64,000 bases of DNA, taken from positions 62,001 through 126,000 of the forward strand of contig NZ_JOFH01000009.1 of NCBI RefSeq assembly GCF_000721235.1. The letters are read 5' to 3'. The stretch comes from Streptomyces olivaceus. GTDB lineage: Bacteria > Actinomycetota > Actinomycetes > Streptomycetales > Streptomycetaceae. Of the stretch, positions 43,242 through 51,500 are shown piece after piece. The translations under genes were made by a program, and so were the position numbers. Numbering within the stretch: the first letter of the stretch is position 1; every line of letters begins with the position of its first letter. A model generated the notes under the pieces. It did not search any database, was not told where the DNA came from, and saw only the letters and a program-made list of their open reading frames with translations.

Positions 43242-44111
43242 TCAGTCCTCCGCCCGGCTCAGCTCCACGACGAAGCGGGCGCCGGCCAGCAGGGACAGGT
43301 GCGAGACCCACAGCCACACCAGGAAGACGACGACGCCCGCGAGGGAGCCGTACAGGCGGCCGTAGGTGCCGATGCCGGAGGCGTAGAGGGAGAAGCCGGC
43401 CGAGGAGACCAGCCACAGCAGGGCCGCCAGGGCGCCGCCGGGTACGGCCTGGCGGCTGCGGCGGGCCTGGACGGGGCCGGTGCGGAAGAGGACCAGGACC
43501 AGGAGGACCACCAGGCCCAGCAGTACCGGCCAGCGCAGCAGGGACCAGGCGGTGGTGGCCGTGGAGCCGATGCCGAACCTGCCGCCCAGGGCCTTGGCCA
43601 GCGGTCCGGTCAGGAGCAGCACCAGCGCGCTGGCGACGAGCAGGCCGAGCAGGCTCAGCGCGGTCAGGACGATGCGGTGCAGGCGGTGCCACAGGGGCCG
43701 CTGGTCGGGCACGCCGTGCATCTCGTGCAGGGCGCGCCGGAAGACCGCGAGGTAGCTGGAGGCGGACCACAGGGACCCGAGAGTGCCCGCGACGGCCACG
43801 GTCAGGGCGGCGGAGCGCTCCCCGGCCGCCTCGTGCAGGGTGCGGTGCAGTTCGGCGCCGGACTGGGCGGGCGCCCACGAGGTCACGTCGGCGATGAGGC
43901 GGTCCGTCAGGTCCGGTGCGACCAGGCCGGTGACGGAGGCCGTGACGACGAGGGCGGGCACCAGCGCGAGGACGGCGTAGTAGGTGAGGGCGGCGGCCCA
44001 GTCGGAGACGTTGTCGTCCCACATCGCGCGCGGCACCCGGCGCAGCGCGCCGATCCACGGCACCGAGCGGTCCCGGAGCCGGGTCAGGTGTCCCTCCAGG
44101 TACGCCGTCAT
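43242..44111 (-). CDS. YihY/BrkB-family membrane protein
   Basis: This 289-residue protein has six predicted membrane helices and the family pattern NVSDWAAALTYYAVLALVPAL near the start, then LWSASSYLAVFRRALHEMHG, and YGRLYGSLAGVVVFLVWLWVSHL near the end. The family was once called ribonuclease BN in error; its function is unsettled, with transport or envelope roles proposed. It is the last gene of a five-gene minus-strand operon of Asp23-type envelope-stress genes and overlaps its predecessor by four bases (ATGA), which supports an envelope function here. Confidence 0.9.
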   Translation of the reverse strand: MTAYLEGHLTRLRDRSVPWIGALRRVPRAMWDDNVSDWAAALTYYAVLALVPALVVTASVTGLVAPDLTDRLIADVTSWAPAQSGAELHRTLHEAAGERSAALTVAVAGTLGSLWSASSYLAVFRRALHEMHGVPDQRPLWHRLHRIVLTALSLLGLLVASALVLLLTGPLAKALGGRFGIGSTATTAWSLLRWPVLLGLVVLLVLVLFRTGPVQARRSRQAVPGGALAALLWLVSSAGFSLYASGIGTYGRLYGSLAGVVVFLVWLWVSHLSLLAGARFVVELSRAED

Positions 44112-44692
44112 CGCGCACGCCGCTCGCGGGCGGACCGTACGGCCAGGTGGACGTGGGTCCGCAGCGGGTGCGGGGCCAGGGAGCGGGCGGCCTCGTCGAG
44201 GGGGCCTCGGGTGACCCGTTCCAGGACCGGGCCGGGGGCGGCGCCGGGGTCGAGCAGCAGCCGTACGCGGGCCCGCGACCGCTTCTTGCCGGCGGGCAGG
44301 CGTACGTGGGCGCGGTCGACGCCGTCGGTCGCCTCGGCGCGCCGGGCGACGGCGTCGGCCAGCGCGCGGGAACGCAGGGTGAGGGGCGGGCCCGCGAGGG
44401 GCAGCCGCCGTGCGCCGCCGCGGCGCGGCTGGGCCAGGAGCCAGGTCAGGCACAGCAGCAGCGCGCACACCGTGCCCGCGACGACGACCGGCGTCCACCA
44501 GCCGCTGTCGCGCAGGTCCGCGAGGGCGGCGCGGTCGAGGAGCACCGTCCCGTGCTCCGGGGCGGGCCACCAGCCGGGCAGCCGCTCGGCGACCGATCCG
44601 CCGCTGAGGGCCAGCCATCCGCCGCCGGCCAGCAGGGCCGCGCCGGTCAGCGCGAGCAGGGTCCGGTTGACGGCGTTGCGCCACGGGTTCAC
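44108..44692 (-). CDS. DUF6286-type membrane protein
   Basis: This 194-residue protein has two transmembrane helices at about 10-28 and 66-86, and a C-terminal domain (about 105-190) of the DUF6286 / Asp23-associated type with DGVDRAHVRLP and ARVRLLLDPGAAP. Its C-terminal domain resembles the second half of the upstream gene product. The start is GTG overlapping the upstream stop (GTGA); the stop overlaps the YihY start (ATGA). It is therefore translationally locked between both neighbours. It is likely a membrane partner of the Asp23-like proteins; molecular role unknown. Confidence 0.8.
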   Translation of the reverse strand: MNPWRNAVNRTLLALTGAALLAGGGWLALSGGSVAERLPGWWPAPEHGTVLLDRAALADLRDSGWWTPVVVAGTVCALLLCLTWLLAQPRRGGARRLPLAGPPLTLRSRALADAVARRAEATDGVDRAHVRLPAGKKRSRARVRLLLDPGAAPGPVLERVTRGPLDEAARSLAPHPLRTHVHLAVRSARERRAR

Positions 44693-45858
44693 GAGTCGGT
44701 CTCCTTCGCCGTCGTCGGGTCGGCCGGCGTCTCGTCGCCGGACGGAGCCCAGGACGGAGCCTCGGACGGAGCCGTCGCGTCCGGCGGACGGGTGCCGGGC
44801 TCCGGTTCCGGTGTCCCGCCCCGGTCGGTGCCGGAGTCCGGCCCCGCGCCGCCGGTCGGCGCGGGCGGGGGCGTAGGGGTCGGTGCGGCGGGCGCCGGCT
44901 CTGTGCCCGGCGCGCGCCAGTGGGGTTCCGTGCGCAGGGCGACGCGCGGCCTGAGCGGCCGGGCCAGGCCCAGACCGGCCAGCGCGGTGCCGGCCGCGGT
45001 GCGCAGGGCGGCGCGGGTCGTGGCGCGGTCGCCGAAGGCGAGGTGGGCGCGCAGGCGTACGCGGCGCCGGCCGCAGCGCACGCGGACGTGCGTCACGCCG
45101 GGGACGGCGGAGGCGGTGTCCCGGACCAGTTCGGCCGCGGCCGTGCGGTCCAGTACGGCCCGCTGCCGGCGCTGTCCCGGCACCGGGGCCATCGGCAGGA
45201 CGCCGCGCAGGCCCGGCGTGAGGGCCAGGCAGAGCAGCCAGGCGCCCAGGACGGCGGCCACGGCACCGCCCGCGACGACGGCCGTGTCCCCGGGGCCGTG
45301 GGTCGCGAGCCAGTCGACCGCGCCGGTGCGCCAGGACGCCGGACGCCGGTCGGCGAGGTGCACCGACAGGACGTCGTAGAGGAGCGCGCCGGACGCCGCC
45401 GCACCCACCAGGGCCACCAGGGCGGCCGGGAGCGGTCGGGCCGACCAGGGGCGCCTGGCCCTGCCACCGGTGGGGCGGCCACCGGTGGGGCGGTCGGCGT
45501 CGGGCGGAGGCTGGGGCGCGGGCGACCGGTCCGGGGCCAGCGACTGGACGCGGACGGTCGCCGCCCGCACGGTCAGGCCGCTCAGCTCGGCGACCCGCTC
45601 CGCCATCCGGCCGCGGACCTGCTCCCCCGCCTCCCCGAGCGCCGCCGGGTACGGCAGCCGCACGTCGACCGAGACGTCGGTGCGGCGCCCGCGCACCGCC
45701 GCCGAGCCGTGGGTCACCCGGGCCCGCCGCCCGGCGAGGTCGGCCTCGGCGGCGGCCCGTTCCGCGATCCGGCGCACCGCGCGGTCGGCGACGACCGTCC
45801 GCCCGCGCTCGGCCGGCGCCGTGCGGGCGGGAACGCCGGTGGCCGGCGTGTCCGTCAC
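44689..45858 (-). CDS. Asp23/Gls24-like protein fused to a DUF6286 membrane domain
   Basis: This is a 389-residue protein. Residues about 20-110 form an Asp23/Gls24-like domain (VVADRAVRRIAERAA ... VDVRLPYPAALGEAGEQVRGRMAERV). A short repeat (PTGGRPTGGR), two transmembrane helices (about 145-165 and 195-215) and a DUF6286-like domain (about 235-320) follow, then a Pro/Thr-rich disordered tail. It combines in one chain what the flanking genes encode separately. Asp23 of Staphylococcus anchors at the membrane and protects against envelope stress; a similar role is inferred. It overlaps both neighbours (ATGA upstream, GTGA downstream). Confidence 0.85.
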   Translation of the reverse strand: MTDTPATGVPARTAPAERGRTVVADRAVRRIAERAAAEADLAGRRARVTHGSAAVRGRRTDVSVDVRLPYPAALGEAGEQVRGRMAERVAELSGLTVRAATVRVQSLAPDRSPAPQPPPDADRPTGGRPTGGRARRPWSARPLPAALVALVGAAASGALLYDVLSVHLADRRPASWRTGAVDWLATHGPGDTAVVAGGAVAAVLGAWLLCLALTPGLRGVLPMAPVPGQRRQRAVLDRTAAAELVRDTASAVPGVTHVRVRCGRRRVRLRAHLAFGDRATTRAALRTAAGTALAGLGLARPLRPRVALRTEPHWRAPGTEPAPAAPTPTPPPAPTGGAGPDSGTDRGGTPEPEPGTRPPDATAPSEAPSWAPSGDETPADPTTAKETDS

Positions 45859-46040
45859 CGTGTCCTCCGGTCGCCCGGGGCCAGGAACTCACGCCAGTCC
45901 GTACCGTTGTCCACCAGGCGCCCCAGGACACCGCCGACCGCTCCCAGCGCGGCGACCAACAGGAACGCCCCGAAGCCGCCGAACCATCCGGCGAAGGCCA
46001 GCGCCATGCCCACCAGCATGCCGATCGTCGCTCTGCTCAT
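45855..46040 (-). CDS. Small two-helix membrane protein (DUF2273-like)
   Basis: This 61-residue protein is hydrophobic with two helices (IGMLVGMALAFAGWFGGFGAF and LLVAALGAVGGVLGRLVDNG) and a basic tail. Similar small proteins (DUF2273, AmaP-associated) commonly accompany Asp23 genes and may act as membrane anchors. ATG 46040 follows GGAGG at six bases. It overlaps the downstream start by four bases and follows the main Asp23 gene by 40. Confidence 0.75.
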   Translation of the reverse strand: MSRATIGMLVGMALAFAGWFGGFGAFLLVAALGAVGGVLGRLVDNGTDWREFLAPGDRRTR

Positions 46041-46080
46041 CACTCACCTCCGCCTCGTCACCTGCTCCGGATTCCGTAAG

Positions 46081-46608
46081 TCACTCCACGCGCGCCTCCA
46101 CCGGACGCTCCGGGTCCTCGTCGTCCGGCAGGTGCACGTCGTTGATCGTGATGTTGACCTCGACGACCTCCAGACCGGAGATCCGCTCGACCGCGTCGAT
46201 CACGTTCTCCCGCACGTCCCGGGCGAGGTCGGCGATGGGCACCCCGTACTCGACGACGAGGTCCAGGTCGATCGCGGTCTGCCGCTCGCCCACCTCGACC
46301 TTCACGCCGCGGCCCACGTTGGGCCGGCCGCCGGGCACGCGGTCGCGGACGGCGCCGATGGTGCGGGACAGGCCGCCGCCCATGTCGTACACGCCGGGGA
46401 TCTCGCGCGCCGCCATGCCCGCGATCTTGACGACCACGACGTCGGCGATGGACGTGCGGCCCCGCGTCGCGGCCGGTTCGGTGGCGCCGGTGGAGCCGCC
46501 GCTCACGGTGGTGGTGGCGCCCTGGGCGCTGCGGCCGGCCGTGCCCGTGGTGCCGTTCTTCTTCTCGGCCTTCGTCTCGATGGTGGCCGTCTGCGGTGCG
46601 GTCGTCAT
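46081..46608 (-). CDS. Asp23/Gls24 family envelope stress response protein
   Basis: This is a 175-residue protein. A low-complexity Thr/Gly/Ala N-terminus (about 50 residues) precedes a full Asp23 domain (about 52-165) with VVKIAGMAAREIPGVYDMGGG, VEYGVPIADLARDVRENV and NITINDVHLPDDE. It is the first gene of the operon running down to the YihY gene. Its promoter (46679-46649) has the same bipartite motif as that of the divergent ECF sigma factor, so it is probably transcribed by that sigma factor. It likely acts at the inner face of the membrane. Confidence 0.92.
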   Translation of the reverse strand: MTTAPQTATIETKAEKKNGTTGTAGRSAQGATTTVSGGSTGATEPAATRGRTSIADVVVVKIAGMAAREIPGVYDMGGGLSRTIGAVRDRVPGGRPNVGRGVKVEVGERQTAIDLDLVVEYGVPIADLARDVRENVIDAVERISGLEVVEVNITINDVHLPDDEDPERPVEARVE

Positions 46609-46648
46609 GGTGTCCTCCGTCAACCGTGGTCGTTTGGTGCTTCGGACG

Positions 46649-46679
46649 TTGGACACGGGTGGCGGTACGGCGTTACGCG
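46649..46679 (-). promoter_or_regulatory. ECF-type promoter of the Asp23 operon
   Basis: Minus strand: CGCGTAACGCCG (46679-46668), 11 bases, GTGTCCAA (46656-46649). Read as -35 GTAAC and -10 TGTCC the spacer is 16, the usual ECF spacing. It lies 40 bases before the ATG. Confidence 0.7.
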
Positions 46680-46720
46680 GTTCCGGGGAATTTCTTTTCT
46701 CCCTGCCGGTTTCGGGCTCG

Positions 46721-46752
46721 CGCGTAACGCCGGGACCGGTCGGTGTGTCCAA
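46721..46752 (+). promoter_or_regulatory. ECF-type promoter of the sigma factor operon
   Basis: Plus strand: CGCGTAACGCCG (46721-46732), 12 bases, GTGTCCAA (46745-46752). Both blocks are identical to those of the divergent promoter; -35 GTAAC to -10 TGTCC spacing is 17. It implies autoregulation. Confidence 0.7.
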
Positions 46753-46802
46753 TCTGGGAGACCCACCCGTGGAAGCGACGGGGACGGCGGAAGGGAGTGC
46801 AT

Positions 46803-47345
46803 GTGCCGGGGGACGACGGACTGCTCGCGGTGCGGGCGGCCGAGGGCGACGAGGACGCCTTCGAGGTGCTCGTGCGCCGGCACGCGCCGGGACTGCTGCG
46901 GCTGGCGGCGAGCATGCTGGGCAGCCCCTCGGAGGCGGAGGACGCGGTGCAGGACGCGTTCGTCAGCGCCTGGCGCAGGCTCCCGGAGTTCCGGGGGCAG
47001 TCGGCGTTCACCACGTGGATGCACCGCATCGTCGTGAACCGCTGCCTGAACATGCTGCGTTCCCGGCGCCCCGTGAGGGACCTCGACAGCGTGCCCGAGC
47101 CGGAGGCTCCGGACCACGTGGTCTCTCCCGCGCGGGCCGCCGAGTCGCACGCGGCCGCGGCGGCGCTGGGCCGGTCGCTGGCCGAGCTGTCTCCGGAGCA
47201 GCGGGTGTGCTGGGTGCTCAGAGAGCTGGAGGGCCAGTCGTACGAGACGATCGCGGAGACGGTCGGGGTCAGCCCGGAGGCTGCCCGTGGCCGGGTGTTC
47301 CGCGCACGACGCTCCCTGACGGAGGCGATGACCGCATGGCGATGA
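46803..47345 (+). CDS. ECF (sigma-70 family) RNA polymerase sigma factor
   Basis: This 180-residue protein has region 2 with AVQDAFVSAWRRLPEFRG and FTTWMHRIVVNRCLNMLRSR, and region 4 with LSPEQRVCWVLRELEGQSYE ... VGVSPEAARGRVFRARRSL. There is no extra domain. GTG 46803 is chosen because AAGGGAG lies about seven bases upstream. It overlaps the next gene, which encodes a zinc-type anti-sigma motif fused to an Asp23-like domain; this is the classic sigma/anti-sigma order. It probably drives its own operon and the divergent Asp23 operon through the shared GTAAC-N16/17-TGTCC motif. Confidence 0.93.
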   Translation: MPGDDGLLAVRAAEGDEDAFEVLVRRHAPGLLRLAASMLGSPSEAEDAVQDAFVSAWRRLPEFRGQSAFTTWMHRIVVNRCLNMLRSRRPVRDLDSVPEPEAPDHVVSPARAAESHAAAAALGRSLAELSPEQRVCWVLRELEGQSYETIAETVGVSPEAARGRVFRARRSLTEAMTAWR

Positions 47346-48082
47346 ACACCGGCGCGGAGCTGCCCGGGCCCGGGACCGGGACCGGCGGCGCCGAGGAGCC
47401 CTCCGACGACGAACGGCTGGCCTGCGGGCGGCTGCTGTCCGAGGTGTGGGAGGCCCGGGAGGACGGGGCGGACGACGATCCGCACCTGCGTGAGTGCCCG
47501 TACTGCTCGGCTGCCGTGCGGCAGCTGGACCTGCTCGGTGCCGCGGTGCGCGAGGCGGGCGCCGGGCGGGAGCCCGAGTGGGACGCCGGGGCGCTGACCG
47601 AACGGGTCATGGACGTCGTCCGGCTCGAACTGCGGCCCGGCAGGCCGCTGCCCCTCGGGGAGCGCGAGGAGGACCTGTGGGTGCGGGAGGCGATGGCCGC
47701 CAAGGCGTTGCGGGCCGCCGCCGAGACCGTGCCGGGGGTGCGGGCCGGTTCGTGCCGGATCCGCCCCGCGGAGTCCGGCGGTTCGCCGGCGCGCGGTCCG
47801 GTGCGGGTGCGGCTGGAGGTCGTCGTACCGCTCACGCCGCCGCTGCGCGACCTCGCCGAGCGGATCCGGCAGCGGGTGCACGGGGCGGCGGACGAGGCGC
47901 TGGGGCTTCCGGTGGCCGACGTGGACGTGCACATCACCGACGTGACGGACCCGGCCGGGGCGGAGGAGGCACAGGGGCCGCGGGGAGCACGAGACACGCA
48001 AGGCGCGCAAGCCCCGCAGGGTGTGGAAAGTGCGCGAGGTGTGCAAGCCGCGCAGGACGCCGAAGAGGGGAACCAGCCGTGA
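47336..48082 (+). CDS. Zinc-type anti-sigma motif fused to an Asp23-like domain
   Basis: This is a 248-residue protein. The N-terminal part contains His50-x3-Cys54-x2-Cys57 (HLRECPYC) with Cys30 upstream, the zinc-binding anti-sigma (ZAS) signature. Residues about 110-205 form an Asp23-like domain (ALRAAAETVPGVRAGS ... VRVRLEVVVPLTPPLRDLAERIRQRVHGAADEALG). A Gln/Ala-rich tail follows (QGAQAPQGVESARGVQAAQ). There is no membrane helix. This joins a redox/zinc anti-sigma to an envelope-stress domain in one chain. ATG 47336 overlaps the sigma gene by ten bases; ATG 47342 (ATGA) is an alternative start. Confidence 0.85.
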   Translation: MAMNTGAELPGPGTGTGGAEEPSDDERLACGRLLSEVWEAREDGADDDPHLRECPYCSAAVRQLDLLGAAVREAGAGREPEWDAGALTERVMDVVRLELRPGRPLPLGEREEDLWVREAMAAKALRAAAETVPGVRAGSCRIRPAESGGSPARGPVRVRLEVVVPLTPPLRDLAERIRQRVHGAADEALGLPVADVDVHITDVTDPAGAEEAQGPRGARDTQGAQAPQGVESARGVQAAQDAEEGNQP

Positions 48083-48420
48083 CCGCTGCCGCCGCCGGCC
48101 GTGACGCGCTCGCCGACACCGTCGCACGGGTCGCCGCCGACGTGCCGGGCGTCGCCTTCCTGCGACCCGGCCTCGCGGACCTGTTCCGCTCCTCCGTCCG
48201 CACCGGGCCACCGGCTGCGGGCGGGCGGCGGCAGCCCGCGGGGGTGCGGGTGAGCCGGGCCTCGGGTTCGGGGCCGTGGGAGGTGGACGTGCAGATCGTC
48301 GTCCGCCGCGACCACCGTGCCCTGACCGTCGCCCGCGCGGTGCGCGACGCCGTGACCGGCGCCCTGGCCGGGAAGGCCCCCGGCGTCCAGGTGACGGTGA
48401 CCGTGGCCAACGCGGTGTGA
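48079..48420 (+). CDS. Asp23/Gls24-like small protein
   Basis: This 113-residue protein begins at a GTG overlapping the preceding stop (GTGA). The pattern VARVAADVPGVAFLRPG ... WEVDVQIVVRRDHRALTVARAVRDAVTGAL ... VTVTVANAV is that of a short Asp23-like domain with little else. It completes a three-gene coupled unit with the sigma factor and the anti-sigma fusion. It is probably an interaction partner of the other Asp23-like proteins here. A 17-bp tandem repeat starts within its last codons. Confidence 0.78.
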   Translation: MTAAAAGRDALADTVARVAADVPGVAFLRPGLADLFRSSVRTGPPAAGGRRQPAGVRVSRASGSGPWEVDVQIVVRRDHRALTVARAVRDAVTGALAGKAPGVQVTVTVANAV

Positions 48421-48484
48421 GGGCCGGCGCGGTGTGCGGGCCGGCGCGGTGTGCGGGCCGGCGCGGTGTGACGGCCGGCGCGGG
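48411..48484 (+). repeat. 17-bp tandem repeat over the stop codon of the last sigma-operon gene
   Basis: CGCGGTGTG recurs at 48411, 48428, 48445 and 48462, with a partial copy at 48479, an exact 17-base period (unit GGCCGGCGCGGTGTGCG). The first copy holds the TGA stop of the gene. Confidence 0.9.
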
Positions 48485-48527
48485 ATGAAGGTTCACGCAG
48501 GGTGGCGGCGGCCGGAGGGCGGGATGG

Positions 48528-51500
48528 TCAGCACGTCGTCCGGTAGGGCAGCCGGGGCAGGAGTTCCCGCCAGCGGGCGGGGGTGAGGTCGCCGCCCGTG
48601 CGGGCGCAGACGTGCCGGAGCGTCCGCTCGGGGTCCAGGGTCCAGATCCTTGCGGTGAGGTCGTTGCCCGCCGAGGCCAGGGTCTCGCCGTCCGGCGCGA
48701 ACGCGACCGAGGTGACCGTGTCCTGGTGGCCGGTCAGGGCGTCGCCGTAGGCCCCGGCGTGGGCGGGGTCTGCCACGTTCCACAGGCGCACCGCGTGGTC
48801 CTCGCCGCCGCTGGCGAGGGTGCGGCCGTCCGGGGCGAAGGACACGGAGGTGACGCCGCCGCGGTGACCGGTCAGCTCCTCGCCCAGGGGGCGGGCCCGA
48901 CCGGGGTCGGTGACGTCCCAGAGCCGTACCGTGCGGTCCCGGCCGCCGGTGGCGAGGACGTGCCCCTCGGGCGCGAAGGCGACCGAGTTGACCCAGTCGC
49001 CGTGGGCGGTCAGGGGTGCGCCGAGGGCCCGGGGCCGGGCGCGGTCGCGTACGTCCCACAGCCGGGCCGTCTTGTCCTGGCTGCCGGTGGCGAGGGTGCC
49101 GCCGTCCGGGGCGAAGGCCACGGAGCCGACCCAGTCGGTGTGTCCGGTCAGGGGCGGGCCCGCGGGGCGTACGTCGTCCGGGCCGCGTACGTCCCACAGG
49201 CGCACCCGCCCGTCCGCGCCGCCGGTGGCGAGGGTCCTGCCGTCCGGGGCGAACGCCGCGGTGAGGACGCCGCCGGGGTGGGCATCCGGGAGGGTGGCGG
49301 CGGCCACCGGCCGGGCCGGGTCGGAGACGTCCCACAGCCGCAGGGCGCCGTCCTCGGCACCGGACGCGACGGTCTGCCCGTCCGGTGCGAAGGACACGGT
49401 CAGGACGGGGGCCTCGTGTCCGGACAGGGGGCGTGGCAGGGGGCGCGGGCGCCCGGGCCTGCGGACGTCCCAGAGCCGGACCAGCCCGTCGTCCGTGCTG
49501 GCGGCGGCCAGCAGTCCGCCCGTGGGGTCGTGGGCCACGGAGGTGACCGGGTTGGTGAAGTCGGTGAGGACGTTCTGCGGCAGGTGCCACAGGCGGACGC
49601 TGCGGTCGGCGCCGGTGGTGGCGAGGGTGCGCCCGTCGGGGCCGTAGGCGAGGTCCCACAGGCCCTCGGTGTGGCCGGTCAGCGGTTCGCCGATCCGGTG
49701 CGGGTAGGCGGGGTTGGCCACGTTCCACAGGATCACGGTGTCGTCCTGCGCGGCGCTGGCCAGTGTGTGTCCGTTCGGGCTGAACTCCACGGACCACACG
49801 GCGCCGGTGTGCCCGGTCAGCGGTTCGCCCAGCGGACGCAGGCCGCCGCCGGAGGCGTCCGGGCCGGGCACCTTCCACAGGCGCACCGTGTCGTCGTAGC
49901 CGGCGCTGGCGAGGGTGTCGCCGTCCGGGGAGAACGCCACCGACCAGACCGCCTCGTCGTGGGCGTGCCGGGGCTCGCCGAGCGGGGTCGGTCCGTCGGC
50001 GCGGTCGGCCCGCCACAGCCGCACGGTGCCGGTGTGGCCGGCGGTGGCCAGGGTGCGGCCGTCCGGCGCGAAGGCGACGTCCCGCACGCTGCGCGCGTCG
50101 GCGCGGGCGGGCTTGCCGAGGGGCGCGGGCGCGGCCGGGTCGCCGAGGTCCCACAGGCGCAGGGTGCCGTCCTCCCCGGAGGTGGCGAGGGCGTGGCCGT
50201 CGGGGGCGAAGGCCACGGCGCTGCCGATGTCGGCGTGGCCGGGCAGCCGGGTGGACAGCACGCGGCCCGCGTCCGCGGTGAGCGCGGTGCTCAGTGCGGG
50301 CGTCTCTCGCATGCCGAACGCGGCGACGTCGAGGCGGGCGGAGAGGGCGGCGTTGGTGTCGCGCAGCCGGTCGGCCTCGGCGGTGATCCGGCCGAAGACG
50401 GCCTCGTCCCGTTCGGTCCGCGCGGTGTCGCGCAGGCGCAGGGCGACGACGGCGGTGGCCGAGGCGAGCAGCACCAGCAGGGCGAGGGTGGCCGACAGGG
50501 CGCGCCGCCGCCGCACCGCGCGCCTGCGCCGGCCGACAGAGGCGGCGAGGAACGCGCGTTCCGGCGGGGTGAGTTCGTCGTCGCGCCGGTCGGCCGGGAA
50601 GGCGTCGCGGGCGGCGGCCAGGCGGGAGCCCGCGTAGAGCGCGGCGTTCTCCCGGCCGAGGTCCAGCCAGGTGCGGGCGGCCCCGGAGAGCGCCCGGTGG
50701 ACGCGGAGCCGGTCGCGTTCGGCGTCGATCCAGCCGCGCAGGCGCGGCCAGGCGGTGATGAGGGCCTCGTGGGCGAGTTCGACGGTGCCGTCGTCGAGGG
50801 TGAGCAGCCGGGCCCCGACCAGCCGGTCCAGGACGGCGCGGGTGCCGTCCGGGTCGCCGAGGTCGAGTTCCGCGTGTTCGGCGGGGCGCCGGGTGTCGGG
50901 GGTGCCGTCGCCGGGGGCGACCAGCCGCAGCAGGACGAGGCGGGCCAGTTCGGCCTGGGGCGCGGTGAGTTCGCCGTACACCTCCTCGGCGGTGCGGACG
51001 ACGGCGCCGCGCAGTCCGCCGGCCGTCTCGTAGGCGGACTCGGTCAGGGAACGGCCGGTGCGGTGGCGCCAGGTCTCCAGGAGCGCGTGCGACATCAGCG
51101 GCAGTCCGCCGGGCGCGTCCTCGACCTCGTCGAGGAGCCGTGCGGTCAGGGCGCGTTCGACGACCAGCCCCTCGGCGGCGGCCGGCCGGACGACCGCCTG
51201 GCGCAGCTCCTCGCGGCTCATCGGGCCGGCGAGCAGCGTCGCGTCCTGCAACGCGGCGGTGAGCGCGGGGTGTTCGGCGCAGCGCCCGAGGAAGTCGGCG
51301 CGTACGGCGACGACGACGCGCAGGGCGCTGCCGGGTGCGGCGGCGGTCAGGAGCCGGTCGACGAAGGCGTCCCGCTCGGCCGGGTCCGTGCAGAGGGTGT
51401 ACAGCTCCTCGAACTGGTCGACGATCAGCCAGGTGTCCGCGCCGGGCGCGGCGTCCGGTACGGGGTCCAACCGGCCGGCGTGGGTGCGCAGCGGGGTGGC

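Noticed and set aside
21765..48484. Tandem repeats considered as CRISPR or mobile-element remnants
   Set aside because: Units are contiguous without spacers, differ from locus to locus and lack terminal inverted repeats or transposase genes.
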